Positions 43,561-53,415 are shown, counted from the stretch's first letter. The stretch: 59,366 nucleotides of DNA from Lachnospiraceae bacterium (GCA_900764695.1 CAAFOY010000062.1:1-59366); one strand, 5' to 3'. The notes: generated from the sequence alone by a model not told the origin. Numbers and translations: made by a program.

Positions 43561-45702
43561 ATGAAGAAAAAGAATGTGATGGGGGAAAACATGGAAGCAG
43601 GAACAAATGCAGAATCAGATGAAAAAGCAGGAACAAATGCAGAATCAGATAAAAAAGCAGGAACAAAAATAAATAAAGAATCAGATGCAAAGAAAAGTAA
43701 GAAATTTAGAAAAGAATTCCTTAGTCAGAAACAGAAAGACACAGCTTTTCTTGTAATTAAGATTATCTTAGTTTGTATGTTTGCAGGTGCATATTCAATG
43801 CTGTATATTTGGGATTTGTATACTTTTAAGGGAAAAGTTTATCCTATGAGAATTGTAGTTCCAACATTGTTGTTTGTAAGTTCTTCAGCATTAATGTTTG
43901 TAAAAATAAAAGTTAACAGATGGGTTAATTTTGTCATATCTATTTTGGTAAGCTTAATTTTAGTATATGGAAACTTTGTAATGTTACAGAAGTCTCAGGG
44001 ATACGAATATAAGCTTGAAGGGGATTATGTTAAATACAATATTATGGTTTTATTTATGATTTTTATGGTTATATTTGCAGTTACTAACAGTTTTAAAGTT
44101 GCAATTATAACAATGAACATTGTAAATATTGTTATGGGACTTGCAAATTTCTATCTTGTACAGTTTAGAAACTCAGGATTTTTGGCAGCAGATATTGTAA
44201 ATATAAAGACTGCGGCAAATGTGGCAGGCGGATATTCTTATAGAATGAATTATAGAGTTTATCTGTTCCTTATAAGTTCCATTGCAATATGTTTTTTTGC
44301 AACTAAGTTAGGCAAGAACGTGGTAATTAAGAAGTTCTGGAGACTTATTCCTATGGCATTGGCACTTTTAATGGTGATTAATGTTAATGACTTAGTTCAG
44401 TCAAAGGAATATGTTAAAATATTGAAAGTCAAATATTTTAAGCCACAGGAAACATTTAATACTAACGGTTTTTACATAACATTTGCAAGAAGTATTAACG
44501 ACCTTCAGGTTAAGAAGCCTAAGGATTATTCTGTTCAGAAAGTTGAAAATCTGGCAGAGCAGTTTAAGGGTACTAAAACTACAGTTTCTAATGATAAGAA
44601 ACCTAATATTATAATGATAATGAGTGAGGCATACACTGATTTTATGTCTTTTGCGGATGTACCTTTAAGTGAAGACAATATGCCTTTCTTCCATAGTTTA
44701 AAGAAGAATACATTAAGCGGTCAGATGTTTGTATCAGTTTTTGCAGGAGGAACAGCATCAACTGAGTTTGAAGCCTTAACTTCTAACTCAATGGCATACA
44801 TTCCTAATGGCATAACAGCATATACTACATATATCAACTCACCTATGACTTCTCTTGCGTCAACTTTAAAGGCACAAGGATATGGTGGAATAATAGCAAT
44901 GCACCCTTATAAGGGAACAGGATATAAGCGTAACAAGGTTTATCCTTTATTGGGATTCAACAAATTCCTTACAATGGATGATTTTGCAGAAGACACAGAA
45001 ACATACGGACTTCATATTTCTGACAAAGCAGATATGGAACGAATTATTTCAGAATATGAAAACTATAAGAAGAACAACGATAAACCGTTCTTTATGTTTA
45101 ATGTAACAATGCAGAACCATAGTCCTTTTGATGCAGCAGGAGTATCTAAAGATATAAAACTTGGTTACAATATTAATGCACCACAGGCAGTTCAGTACTT
45201 AAATATGTTAAGAAAGTCAGATGATGCATTAAAAGAACTTGTTACATATTTTAAAAATGTAAAAGAGCCAACATTAATAATCTTCTTTGGTGACCATGAG
45301 CCAAAGATAGAAGAATCATTCTATGAGGAAATAGAAAAAGACTATAAGCTTGATGAAATTTATGAGAACCTAATGAAGAGAAACACTCAGTTCGTTATAT
45401 GGGCAAACTATGACATTAAATCAGACAACAATATGTATATAAGTGCAAACAGAATGAGTTCACTTGTACTGGAAACAGCAGGACTAGCACAAAACGGATA
45501 TCAGCAGTTCGTATCAGAGTTTAGCAAAAAAGTGCCAATCATAACAAAAAAAGGCTACATTGGTGAAGATGGAAACTTCTACAAAACAGGAGACAAAACA
45601 TCACCATACTATGAATGGATACATAATTACGACATCATACAGTACAACAATATTTTTGATACAAAAAACAGAGTACAGGATCTATACAAAATAGCACAAT
45701 AA
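43561..45702 (+). CDS. LTA synthase-family sulfatase/phosphoglycerol transferase
   Basis: The 713-aa protein has about five membrane segments (~60-290) and an extracellular sulfatase-fold domain. The catalytic threonine is T398 in GGTASTEFEAL, and metal-site motifs MIMSEAYTDF and FFGDHEPKIE are present. It should polymerise or transfer glycerol-phosphate (lipoteichoic-acid-type) or a related group onto lipid or glycan. The cytoplasmic N-terminus has a 10-residue tandem repeat (AGTNAESDEK, DNA period 30 bp, ~43591-43665). It has its own promoter and terminator. Confidence 0.9.
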   Translation: MKKKNVMGENMEAGTNAESDEKAGTNAESDKKAGTKINKESDAKKSKKFRKEFLSQKQKDTAFLVIKIILVCMFAGAYSMLYIWDLYTFKGKVYPMRIVVPTLLFVSSSALMFVKIKVNRWVNFVISILVSLILVYGNFVMLQKSQGYEYKLEGDYVKYNIMVLFMIFMVIFAVTNSFKVAIITMNIVNIVMGLANFYLVQFRNSGFLAADIVNIKTAANVAGGYSYRMNYRVYLFLISSIAICFFATKLGKNVVIKKFWRLIPMALALLMVINVNDLVQSKEYVKILKVKYFKPQETFNTNGFYITFARSINDLQVKKPKDYSVQKVENLAEQFKGTKTTVSNDKKPNIIMIMSEAYTDFMSFADVPLSEDNMPFFHSLKKNTLSGQMFVSVFAGGTASTEFEALTSNSMAYIPNGITAYTTYINSPMTSLASTLKAQGYGGIIAMHPYKGTGYKRNKVYPLLGFNKFLTMDDFAEDTETYGLHISDKADMERIISEYENYKKNNDKPFFMFNVTMQNHSPFDAAGVSKDIKLGYNINAPQAVQYLNMLRKSDDALKELVTYFKNVKEPTLIIFFGDHEPKIEESFYEEIEKDYKLDEIYENLMKRNTQFVIWANYDIKSDNNMYISANRMSSLVLETAGLAQNGYQQFVSEFSKKVPIITKKGYIGEDGNFYKTGDKTSPYYEWIHNYDIIQYNNIFDTKNRVQDLYKIAQ

Positions 45703-45703
45703 T

Positions 45704-45744
45704 AAAAAACAGAGTTCTTAAAAACAAAAAGAACTCTGTTTTTT
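45704..45744 (+). terminator. Terminator of the LtaS-like gene
   Basis: Perfect 16-bp arms at 45704-45719 and 45729-45744, ending in T6. Confidence 0.93.
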
Positions 45745-45767
45745 GTCACATATATATTAATTGTCAA

Positions 45768-45796
45768 TAGACGTAAAATTATACTTGTGATACAAT
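45768..45796 (+). promoter_or_regulatory. Promoter of the YhgE pair
   Basis: TAGACG (45768-45773) and TACAAT (45791-45796) with 17-bp spacing. Confidence 0.5.
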
Positions 45797-45960
45797 GTGG
45801 AACTATAGCACAAAAATGTAAAAAATAAAGAACAAAAAAACATACAAAACAAAATAAAAGTATAAGAATCAACTGAAAAAGAGATTGTGATATTATATAA
45901 AAAAATACTCTTATTACGAAGCTATTTATTTAAATAATGAAGAAAAAGGAGAGTTTTAAC

Positions 45961-48513
45961 ATGAAAAAATCCTTCCAGATTTTTAAACGTGACATAGGCA
46001 GATTATCCAAAAACATAGTTGCACTAATAGTTGTAATCGGCGTGTGCATAATCCCTTCGTTGTATGCATGGTTTAACATAGCTGCCAACAAGGACCCATA
46101 TGGCAACACAGCTAACATAAAAATAGCCGTGGCTAATAATGATGCCGGAACAGAAAATGATATGCTTGGAAACCTTGATGTAGGCGGTCAGATAGTTGAT
46201 ACATTAAAAGAGAATGACAGTTTAGGCTGGGTTTTTGTAAGTGAAGACAAGGCAATATCAGGGGTTAAGTCAGGAGAATACTATGCAGCAATAGTTATTC
46301 CTGATAATTTTAGTGAATCAATGGTAAGTTTTTTGTCAGGAAAAATAGAACAGCCGGAGTTTGATTATTATCTTAATGAAAAGAAGAATGCCATTGCACC
46401 AAAGATAACTGACACAGGTGCAAATACAATTCAGCAACAGGTTAATACAGAGTTTGTGTCAGCGGCGGCAGGTACAGTTGCGGACATACTTAACGGTTCA
46501 GTTTCAGGAATTGGAACTAAGCTTGATGACGTTCAAAATGACATTTTAACAAAGATTAGCACAGTGTCTGATAATCTTAAAGAATATGAAAAGGCACTGG
46601 ATTCTTTTAACAAAACAGTAGATAGCAGTAACAAGCTAATTGAAAAATCAAAAAAATCAATGGCTACAGTGAAAAGCGACGCTAATTCCGGTGTAAATAG
46701 TATAAAGAATGGAACAGACAGTTTAACACTTGTACGAAATGACATAGCAGATTTTGCAAACGATTTAGGTACGGGAATATCTAAGGCACAGAATAGTTTG
46801 GCAAAGGTAAATACTAAATCAGGAATAAATCTTGGAAAAATAAGTTCAAAAACTGAAAGCATTCACGGACAGTTTCAGGAAATGATAACTTCCGTAGAAT
46901 CTATTATTGATAAAAATAGCGAAATGCTTATGACTTTAAAGGAAATTAACAAGAAATACCCTTCAGATTCATTAACTAATCTTATTAATGAATTAGACAG
47001 TCAGAATAGTAAGTACAAGACTATTTTACAAAAATTAAGAACAGGAAGCGATTCTATAAATGATGCTACAACAACATCTGTTAAGGCAGTAGAATCTATT
47101 TCTAAAATTATCGAAAAGAATACAAAAGACATTCACAGCTCAAAGGTAACTGTTGAAAACGGAATAATGACAGGTCTAAATACAAGCCTTGATACTTTTT
47201 CAAACATTCAGGGTACACTTTCAGGAATTTTAAAAGGTGTTGGACCTGCAACAGATAATGTTGTAACTTTAATGGACCAGTTAGAGAACAGCCTTGACAG
47301 TGCAAAGAAAGCACTTAGTTCAACAGGTTCTTCCATTAAGAAAGTTCAGGAAAGATTAGACAAGGCTAATGTGGACATTAGCGTTGTTAAAACTTCAAAG
47401 ATATATGAAAAACTTAAGGATATGACAAATTTAGACTCAGATAAGGTTGCATCTTTTATGTCATCTCCTGTTAAATTAAAAACAGAAACTTTCTATTCAG
47501 TTGAAAATTATGGAACAGCAATGACACCATTCTATACTAACCTTGCAATATGGGTAGGTGGAATTGTTCTTATTGCTATTTTCAAAATGGAAGTTGATAA
47601 AAGTAAAAAAATTAAAAATTTCACTCCAACACAGGCTTATTTTGGAAGATGGATGCTTTTCATCTTAGTAGGATTTGTGCAGGCGTTAATTATATGTTTA
47701 GGTGATATTTTTATCTTAAAAATAAAGTGCCAGCATCCGGTACTGTTTGTTGTGGCAGGATTAGTAGCAGCATTTGTATATGTAAATCTTATTTATGCCC
47801 TGTCATTAACATTTAAGCATATAGGAAAAGCAGTAAGTGTAATTCTTGTAATTTTGCAGATTCCGGGTTCAGCGGGAACTTATCCTATTGAAATGACGCC
47901 GGGATTCTTCCAGGCAATTCATCCGTTACTTCCTTTTACTTATGGAATAAATGCCATGAGAGAAGCAATTGCGGGAACTTACGGACATTATTATGTAAAA
48001 AATTTAGTTATTCTTTTAATCTATGTTCCTATTGCCTTGTTTATAGGACTTGTCCTTCGTAGATTATTGTTGAATTTAAATAGTTTATTTGACAAAAAAC
48101 TTGAACAGACAGGACTTATGATTTGTGAAGAGGAAGGAATAACCAGGGAAAGAGTAAGACTTTTAACTACTGTGAAAATACTTGCAGGAGAAAAGCAGTT
48201 TAGAGATGAGATAAATAAGAAAGTCGAGCAGTTTGAAATATGTTATCCAAAACTAATAAAGGGTGGATTTTTTGCAATAGTTATTATACCGATTGTATTT
48301 TTGATTTTAATGTTTAGTATCACATCCAAAATGGTATTTCTTGTATTGTGGATAGTGTCTATTATATTAATCGCCCTATATTTGATTTGTGTTGAGTTTA
48401 TCCATGAGAACCTGCTTAACAAGCAAAAAATGGCTGAAATGACCGGTGATGAGCTTATAGAGCAGTTAAAGAAACGTGGTAGAAAGAACAGTAAGGAAGG
48501 AGATGAGGACTAA
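45961..48513 (+). CDS. YhgE/Pip family membrane protein 1
   Basis: The 850-aa protein has an N-terminal TM and the hallmark IIPSLYAWFNIAANKDPYGN, a large extracytoplasmic helical region (~150-500), and a C-terminal ABC-2-type block of about five to six TMs (YGTAMTPFYTNLAIWVGGIV to IALFIGLVLRRLL). There is an unusual extra ~110-residue tail with two more TMs. ATG 45961 is chosen because AAAAAGGAG lies just upstream; an earlier ATG at 45937 has no site. Related to phage-infection protein (Pip) and to type VII-like YueB. Its stop overlaps the next gene (TAATG). Confidence 0.88.
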   Translation: MKKSFQIFKRDIGRLSKNIVALIVVIGVCIIPSLYAWFNIAANKDPYGNTANIKIAVANNDAGTENDMLGNLDVGGQIVDTLKENDSLGWVFVSEDKAISGVKSGEYYAAIVIPDNFSESMVSFLSGKIEQPEFDYYLNEKKNAIAPKITDTGANTIQQQVNTEFVSAAAGTVADILNGSVSGIGTKLDDVQNDILTKISTVSDNLKEYEKALDSFNKTVDSSNKLIEKSKKSMATVKSDANSGVNSIKNGTDSLTLVRNDIADFANDLGTGISKAQNSLAKVNTKSGINLGKISSKTESIHGQFQEMITSVESIIDKNSEMLMTLKEINKKYPSDSLTNLINELDSQNSKYKTILQKLRTGSDSINDATTTSVKAVESISKIIEKNTKDIHSSKVTVENGIMTGLNTSLDTFSNIQGTLSGILKGVGPATDNVVTLMDQLENSLDSAKKALSSTGSSIKKVQERLDKANVDISVVKTSKIYEKLKDMTNLDSDKVASFMSSPVKLKTETFYSVENYGTAMTPFYTNLAIWVGGIVLIAIFKMEVDKSKKIKNFTPTQAYFGRWMLFILVGFVQALIICLGDIFILKIKCQHPVLFVVAGLVAAFVYVNLIYALSLTFKHIGKAVSVILVILQIPGSAGTYPIEMTPGFFQAIHPLLPFTYGINAMREAIAGTYGHYYVKNLVILLIYVPIALFIGLVLRRLLLNLNSLFDKKLEQTGLMICEEEGITRERVRLLTTVKILAGEKQFRDEINKKVEQFEICYPKLIKGGFFAIVIIPIVFLILMFSITSKMVFLVLWIVSIILIALYLICVEFIHENLLNKQKMAEMTGDELIEQLKKRGRKNSKEGDED

Positions 48514-50705
48514 TGCTGAATATTTTTAGAATATTTATTGGGGATTTGAAAAAAATCAGCAGAAATGCAATAGCGTGGATTGTAGTGTTAGGACTTACTG
48601 TAGTTCCATCTCTTTACGCATGGTTCAATATTGCTGCAAGCTGGGATCCGTACAGCAATACCGACCAGTTAAAAGTTGCAGTGTCAAGCGTTGATAAAGG
48701 CTATGAGGGTGACATTATTCCAATAAGCTTAAATCTTGGTAATCAGGTTATATCAGCTCTTCGTGAAAATACTCAGCTTAATTGGGTATTTACTGATAAA
48801 GAAGATGCAATTGACGGTGTAAAATCAGGAAAGTATTATGCTTCAATTGTAATTCCAAAGAATTTTAGTACTGATATGATGAGCCTTTTCTCTGATAATG
48901 TTTCTCATTCGGATATTATTTATTATCTTAATGAAAAGGAAAATGCCATTGCTCCAAAGATAACTGACAAGGGAGCAAGCGCAGTTCAAAAGCAGATTGA
49001 TCAGGTTTTTACAAAGACAGTTTCAGAGATTTCAATAAGCGTGCTTGATCAGTTGTCAGATGTTATGGATGATGATACAACAAAAACTGTAATGAACAAG
49101 GTTCAGTCTAATGTGCAGCAGATTGCCGATGACTTAAATGATGCAAAACAGACTGTTTATGCTTTTGCTGACCTTACAGGTTCTTTGGAAGAAATGTTAG
49201 ACAGTACATCAACATTATTAAAAACGTCAGGAGACAGCACAAAGGATAGCGTTAATACTTTAAAAACTTCAAGTACTGATGTAACAGATTTGAAAGATGC
49301 CTTAAGTGGAACAACTGATGGAATAAACAAGGCGTTAAATCAAAGCGTATCTGCATATAATCAATTATCAAAAGAAGTGGATAATATTTTTGACTCAGTG
49401 TCCACAAGTGCAGACACAGCATCAAAAGGTTTAAGTGGTCTTGCAACTCAGGTAGATGACATAACAAAGAAGTACACTGAATTTAAAGAAAGCCTTCAGA
49501 AAGTGCAGAATGCATTGCCGGCAAATGAGAAAGTGTTAAGAACTGAAATTGACAAAATTATTGGTAAAATAGACCAGTCAATTATTCAGCAGAAGGAAAT
49601 TAGAACAAAATTAAAAGACGCTTCTGATGATATAACATTGACATCAGGAACGACAACTTTATATAGAAAAGACTTAAAGAAACAGATAAAACAAAGTGCA
49701 AAGGATATATCTTCTATTCAGGATTCTTATGAAAAGAAGGTTCAGACTAACTTAACTAAGTTGGTTAATTCACTTACTGTAAATAATGGCTCAGTATCAA
49801 AAGTTGTAAACAATTTAAATCAGGGAACAAGTGATGTAAGTAAGCTTGCAGGAGATTCAGGAGCACAACTTGGACAGTTAAAGAAGATTCTTAAAAATTC
49901 AGGTAAAGCACTTGGAAAGGCATCCAAAAATGTAAGCAATATTTCATTTAAATTAGGCAATAGTGAAAACAGCGATGCAACAGAATTGCTTAAAAACATA
50001 TTAAGCAACAGCCCTGACACATTAAGTGCATTCTTGTCATCACCTGTAAAGATGAACACAAATGTTATATACAAAGTAGATAATTATGGCTCTGCAATGG
50101 CACCGTTCTACTCAACACTTGCAATATGGGTAGGTGGTATTGTATTAGTAGCAATGATGAAAGTAACATTAGAGAAAGATCGAAAGAAACAACTATTCAA
50201 TGTGAAAAACTATCAGATATATTTAGGACGTTATATTTTGTTTATGATAATAGGATTGTTTCAAAGTGGATTAATCTGTTTGGGAGATTTGTATTTCTTA
50301 AAGATACAATGTGAGCATCCGTTCCTGTTCCTATTGGCAGGCTGGATATCAAGCATAGTATATGTAAATATAATCTACACATTAACAGTATCCTTTGGTG
50401 ATATAGGAAAAGCAATCTGTGTAATACTTCTTGTAGTACAGGTAGCAGGTTCAGGTGGAACATTCCCAATAGAAGTAGCACCAAAATTCTTCAGAACAGT
50501 ATACCCATTACTTCCATTTAACTACAGCATGGGAGCAATGAGAGAAACAATAGCCGGAATGTATGGAAACACATACTGGACAGAAATATCCAAACTACTA
50601 TTATTCCTAATACCATCACTGATACTGGGATTAATACTAAGAAAACCAATAATAAAACTAAACAACTTCATAATAGAAAAACTAGAAGAAACAAAACTCA
50701 TGTAA
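48513..50705 (+). CDS. YhgE/Pip family membrane protein 2
   Basis: The 730-aa paralogue of the preceding gene shares the VVPSLYAWFNIAASWDPYSN and YGSAMAPFYSTLAIWVGGIV blocks. It lacks the C-terminal tail of the first copy. Start-stop overlap implies coupled translation, so the two may form a heteromer. The final ~100 codons have a marked run of ATA/CTA codons unlike earlier parts. A large hairpin follows the stop. Confidence 0.88.
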   Translation: MLNIFRIFIGDLKKISRNAIAWIVVLGLTVVPSLYAWFNIAASWDPYSNTDQLKVAVSSVDKGYEGDIIPISLNLGNQVISALRENTQLNWVFTDKEDAIDGVKSGKYYASIVIPKNFSTDMMSLFSDNVSHSDIIYYLNEKENAIAPKITDKGASAVQKQIDQVFTKTVSEISISVLDQLSDVMDDDTTKTVMNKVQSNVQQIADDLNDAKQTVYAFADLTGSLEEMLDSTSTLLKTSGDSTKDSVNTLKTSSTDVTDLKDALSGTTDGINKALNQSVSAYNQLSKEVDNIFDSVSTSADTASKGLSGLATQVDDITKKYTEFKESLQKVQNALPANEKVLRTEIDKIIGKIDQSIIQQKEIRTKLKDASDDITLTSGTTTLYRKDLKKQIKQSAKDISSIQDSYEKKVQTNLTKLVNSLTVNNGSVSKVVNNLNQGTSDVSKLAGDSGAQLGQLKKILKNSGKALGKASKNVSNISFKLGNSENSDATELLKNILSNSPDTLSAFLSSPVKMNTNVIYKVDNYGSAMAPFYSTLAIWVGGIVLVAMMKVTLEKDRKKQLFNVKNYQIYLGRYILFMIIGLFQSGLICLGDLYFLKIQCEHPFLFLLAGWISSIVYVNIIYTLTVSFGDIGKAICVILLVVQVAGSGGTFPIEVAPKFFRTVYPLLPFNYSMGAMRETIAGMYGNTYWTEISKLLLFLIPSLILGLILRKPIIKLNNFIIEKLEETKLM

Positions 50706-50713
50706 CTCACCAA

Positions 50714-50771
50714 CCCCCGGAACTTCCAGGACACCTGTGCTTGCACAAAGGTGTCTTGGAAGTTTCGGGGG
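50714..50771 (+). terminator. 23-bp hairpin directly after the YhgE pair
   Basis: Arms 50714-50736 and 50749-50771 pair over 23 bp with two G-U pairs and no mismatch. The loop extends the stem by GTGC-TT-GCAC. There is no T-run, so it may protect or process mRNA rather than terminate in the usual way. Its right half recurs at 50991 and 51152. Confidence 0.6.
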
Positions 50772-51174
50772 TGCCTTATTATGAGCATAAAAGGGCGACG
50801 AAGTCGCGCGATATGCGAATAATGAGGACAGATTGCGGGAACGCGAAGCGTGTAGCAATCTGAGGTGAGTTATATATTATGAGCATAAAAGGGCGACGAA
50901 GTCGCGCGATATGCGAATAATAAGGACAGATTGCGGGAACGCGAAGCGTGTAGCAATCTGAGGTGAGTTATAAGTAGTAGCAAGGAATAGACACCTGTGC
51001 TTGCACAAAGGTGTCCTGGAAGTTTCGGGGGTGCCTTATTATGAGCATAAAAGGGCGACGAAGTCGCGCGATATGCGAATAATAAGGACAGATTGCGGGA
51101 ACGCGAAGCGCGTAGCAATCTGAGTGAGTTATAAGTAGTAGCAAGGAACATACACCTGTGCTTGCACAAAGGTG
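50731..51174. repeat. Composite repeat array (units A and B)
   Basis: Unit A (~94 bp) occurs at 50781-50874, 50879-50972 and 51041-51133, nearly identical. Each holds two hairpins: GCGAC-GAA-GTCGC, and CAGATTGC ... GCAATCTG with inner ACGC-GAA-GCGT. Unit B (ACACCTGTGCTTGCACAAAG...) occurs at 50731, 50991 and, shortened, 51152. B1 and B2 are 260 bp apart. The segment is richer in GC than its surroundings. Minus-strand frames through it are by-products of the repeat. Confidence 0.92.
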
Positions 51175-51337
51175 AGATTTTAGACGAGAATGTTTTAACG
51201 GATTTTCACTAAATAAAGGTGAGAATTGGTTTGATGCTTCATCAGTTACTAGTTTTACGATATTAAAAAAATTTTATTTCATATTATTTATATATAATCA
51301 TATGCGAGAATAAAGTGTCAACTATTATGATACAACA

Positions 51338-51490
51338 TCACATTAAAAGTGGCATAATAAGATTGACAGAGGCAAAGGCTGTTTTCCCAACAAAGTTAGA
51401 TACGAAAAGCCCATCAACAACACTGTAAATAGATGTAAAAATCATCATAACAATTGATGGTAGTACGAATCTAAATAATTTTTTTCTTGA
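51338..51490 (-). pseudogene. MATE efflux transporter N-terminal remnant
   Basis: On the minus strand a ~50-codon frame reads LFRFVLPSIVMMIFTSIYSV, then VDGLFVSNFVGKTAFASVNL and IMPLLM before TGA at 51338-51340. This is the first TM and loop of MATE-family transporters (FVLPS...YSVVDGLFVSxFVG...NLIMP). There is no start codon (an in-frame TAG lies just upstream) and the other ~400 residues are missing. The MarR gene promoter now overlaps its 5' end. MarR-MATE pairs are common, so this may be what is left of such a pair. Confidence 0.75.
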
Positions 51491-51545
51491 CTAAATATAT
51501 AAAATAGTATATATTACTTAAATAAATAGTTCACAAAGTGAACTA
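51487..51545 (+). promoter_or_regulatory. MarR gene promoter with operator palindrome
   Basis: TTGACT (51487-51492) and TATATT (51510-51515) are 17 bp apart. A perfect palindrome TAGTTCAC-AAA-GTGAACTA lies at 51527-51545, at or just after the expected transcription start and 33 bp before the MarR start codon. This is a good candidate for autoregulation. Confidence 0.75.
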
Positions 51546-51578
51546 ATTTAAAAAGAAAGAAATAGGAAATAACAGAAA

Positions 51579-52010
51579 ATGAAAGATAAAAATTGGAAAG
51601 TCATGATAGAAAAACATGGAGAGCTTAGATTCTTTAGTAGCATGGCAATAAAGAAATCACACAAAGGTCAGGGTACATCTGCACAGGAATTGGACATGCT
51701 GTTTAGAGTTGCCTTGTCCAAAGAAAAAGTAACACCCGGTTACTTAAAAGACGCAATGGGCATAAGCAAAACAATTATAAGCAGATTAATAGAACAACTG
51801 GAAAACAAGCAGCTCATAGAAAAAATCCGCACAAATGAGGATAAAAGAAGTTATACATTGATAATAACTGAAAAAGGAAAAAAAGAAATTGATGATATGT
51901 ATTACTACTATTTAAACCCTCTATATACGTTAAAGGAAAATATGACAGAGGAAGATTTTGAACAACTATTTAAATTAATAAGGCAGGCAAACAAGATATT
52001 GGCAAAATAA
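51579..52010 (+). CDS. MarR family transcriptional regulator
   Basis: The 143-aa winged-helix protein has recognition-helix region VTPGYLKDAMGISKTIISRL and wing sequence KIRTNEDKRSYTLIITEKG, including the conserved DKR...LTxxG pattern. It probably represses its own promoter through the palindrome at 51527-51545, and perhaps the FUSC-like gene downstream. Ligand unknown. Confidence 0.9.
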   Translation: MKDKNWKVMIEKHGELRFFSSMAIKKSHKGQGTSAQELDMLFRVALSKEKVTPGYLKDAMGISKTIISRLIEQLENKQLIEKIRTNEDKRSYTLIITEKGKKEIDDMYYYYLNPLYTLKENMTEEDFEQLFKLIRQANKILAK

Positions 52011-52044
52011 ACCGCCAACAATATAAAATCGAAAATATAAACAA

Positions 52045-52179
52045 AATCTGCAGCTAATAAAAATTAAAGAAAGTGCTTGGAACCCGTCGGTTCATCAAGG
52101 CAGCGTAGTCGGCTTGATAGAACCGCTACGAGGTGGAAGCAGCGGGAGCGTGCTTTCGTAATTTTATTAGCCGCAGATT
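52045..52179. repeat. Structured element between MarR and FUSC-like genes
   Basis: Outer arms AATCTGC (52045-52051) and GCAGATT (52173-52179) continue into a long imperfect stem (GCTAATAAAA-type, then GAAAG with CTTTC). An inner stem CGGTTCATCAAG pairs with CTTGATAGAACCG with one bulge. It is GC-rich in the middle. It has the same overall design as the 180-bp repeats but a different sequence. Function unknown. Confidence 0.7.
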
Positions 52180-52217
52180 AGTTAAAAATTGTTTAACATA
52201 AATGAAAGGAACAGAAG

Positions 52218-53282
52218 ATGACGTTTTATCAGGAATTACAGTTAAGCTCAACAGGCTCAAAACAATTAATAAAAAACACAACAGACAAAAAAGAAAAAAC
52301 AAGACACATTTTAATTTACAATTTCAAAGTATATTTAGTTGTGGCATTTTGTTTTTTGGTAGTAACAGCATTTAGCATGATTTTTGGAAATGACAATAGC
52401 GTGCCGGGAGTTGTGGTACTACTTGCAATACTTGTGTTGCGACAGGCAGATTTTGGAATAAAAACAACCCACGGTCTAATCTCAATAGCCGGGATATTTG
52501 CAATTTTAATAGTAGGCCCAAGGTTAAGCAACATAGTTGATCCTTTAACAGCATTTCTTATTAACATTGTTTGCATATTTTTACTAATGATGTTTGGATG
52601 TCATAATGTAATAATGTATAATCATTCAACTTTTGTACTGGGATATTTATTACTTCAAGGTTACGATGTGGCAGGAAAAAGTTATCAGTTACGTGTAGTC
52701 AGCCTTGTTGTAGGTATGCTAATTTGTATGGGGGTTTTTTATAAAAATCAGAAAAACAGACCTCATAAAAGAGGTTTTATGGATATTTTTAGAGAATTCA
52801 ATATACACTCTGCTAGAAATAACTGGTATTTAAAATTAACACTTACAGTTTCAACAGCAATGTTAATTATTAATCTTTTAGATATACCAAGGGCAATGTG
52901 GGTAGGAATTGCCTGCATGTCAGTATGTGTTCCATTTTCCAGTGACATTGCACCAAAGGCAAAGAAAAGAGCACCATTTAACATTGTGGGCAGCTTAATA
53001 TTTGTTGCCCTTTACTATGCCCTCCCTAAGTGGGTGCATCCATATATTGGAATTATAGGTGGAATTGGTGTTGGTTATTCAGCCGGCTATTCATGGCAGA
53101 CAGTTTACAATACATTTGGAGCGTTGTATATTGCCTCTGGAATTTTCGGTGTAAAAACAGCAGTATTGTTAAGAATTGGTGCAAATATTTTCGCTACATT
53201 ATATACAGTTATGTTTAACCATATATTTAATAATGTATTTGCGTTTATAAAAAACAGAAAAGAAAATTTAATAACAGAATAG
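52218..53282 (+). CDS. FUSC/aromatic-acid-exporter-like membrane protein
   Basis: The 354-aa protein has about ten membrane segments in two halves: the first after KVYLVVAFCFLVVTAF, the second after NNWYLKLTLTVSTAMLI with the RAMWVGIACMSV motif typical of FUSC-type proteins. Family members export aromatic or other organic acids; the substrate here is unknown. GAAAGGAAC precedes the ATG. MarR upstream may control it. Confidence 0.75.
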   Translation: MTFYQELQLSSTGSKQLIKNTTDKKEKTRHILIYNFKVYLVVAFCFLVVTAFSMIFGNDNSVPGVVVLLAILVLRQADFGIKTTHGLISIAGIFAILIVGPRLSNIVDPLTAFLINIVCIFLLMMFGCHNVIMYNHSTFVLGYLLLQGYDVAGKSYQLRVVSLVVGMLICMGVFYKNQKNRPHKRGFMDIFREFNIHSARNNWYLKLTLTVSTAMLIINLLDIPRAMWVGIACMSVCVPFSSDIAPKAKKRAPFNIVGSLIFVALYYALPKWVHPYIGIIGGIGVGYSAGYSWQTVYNTFGALYIASGIFGVKTAVLLRIGANIFATLYTVMFNHIFNNVFAFIKNRKENLITE

Positions 53283-53415
53283 CAATGCTTAAAACAAAAA
53301 ATATAGATGCATAACTAAGAAATTTAAGAGAAAAATTCTAACTGCAATACATAATACATCTTTCAGTGGGGGCAGTTGGCGGACAAAAAATATTTTGGAG
53401 TCCAAGCCTAAAAGG

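Noticed and set aside
50870..51169. 99-aa minus-strand ORF with internal repeats
   Set aside because: It is an open frame running through the A/B repeat array; such frames arise from the repeat sequence and lack a proper start context.
50731..51174. CRISPR array
   Set aside because: Units are ~94 bp or ~47 bp hairpin repeats without regular ~30-bp spacers, and no cas genes are present.
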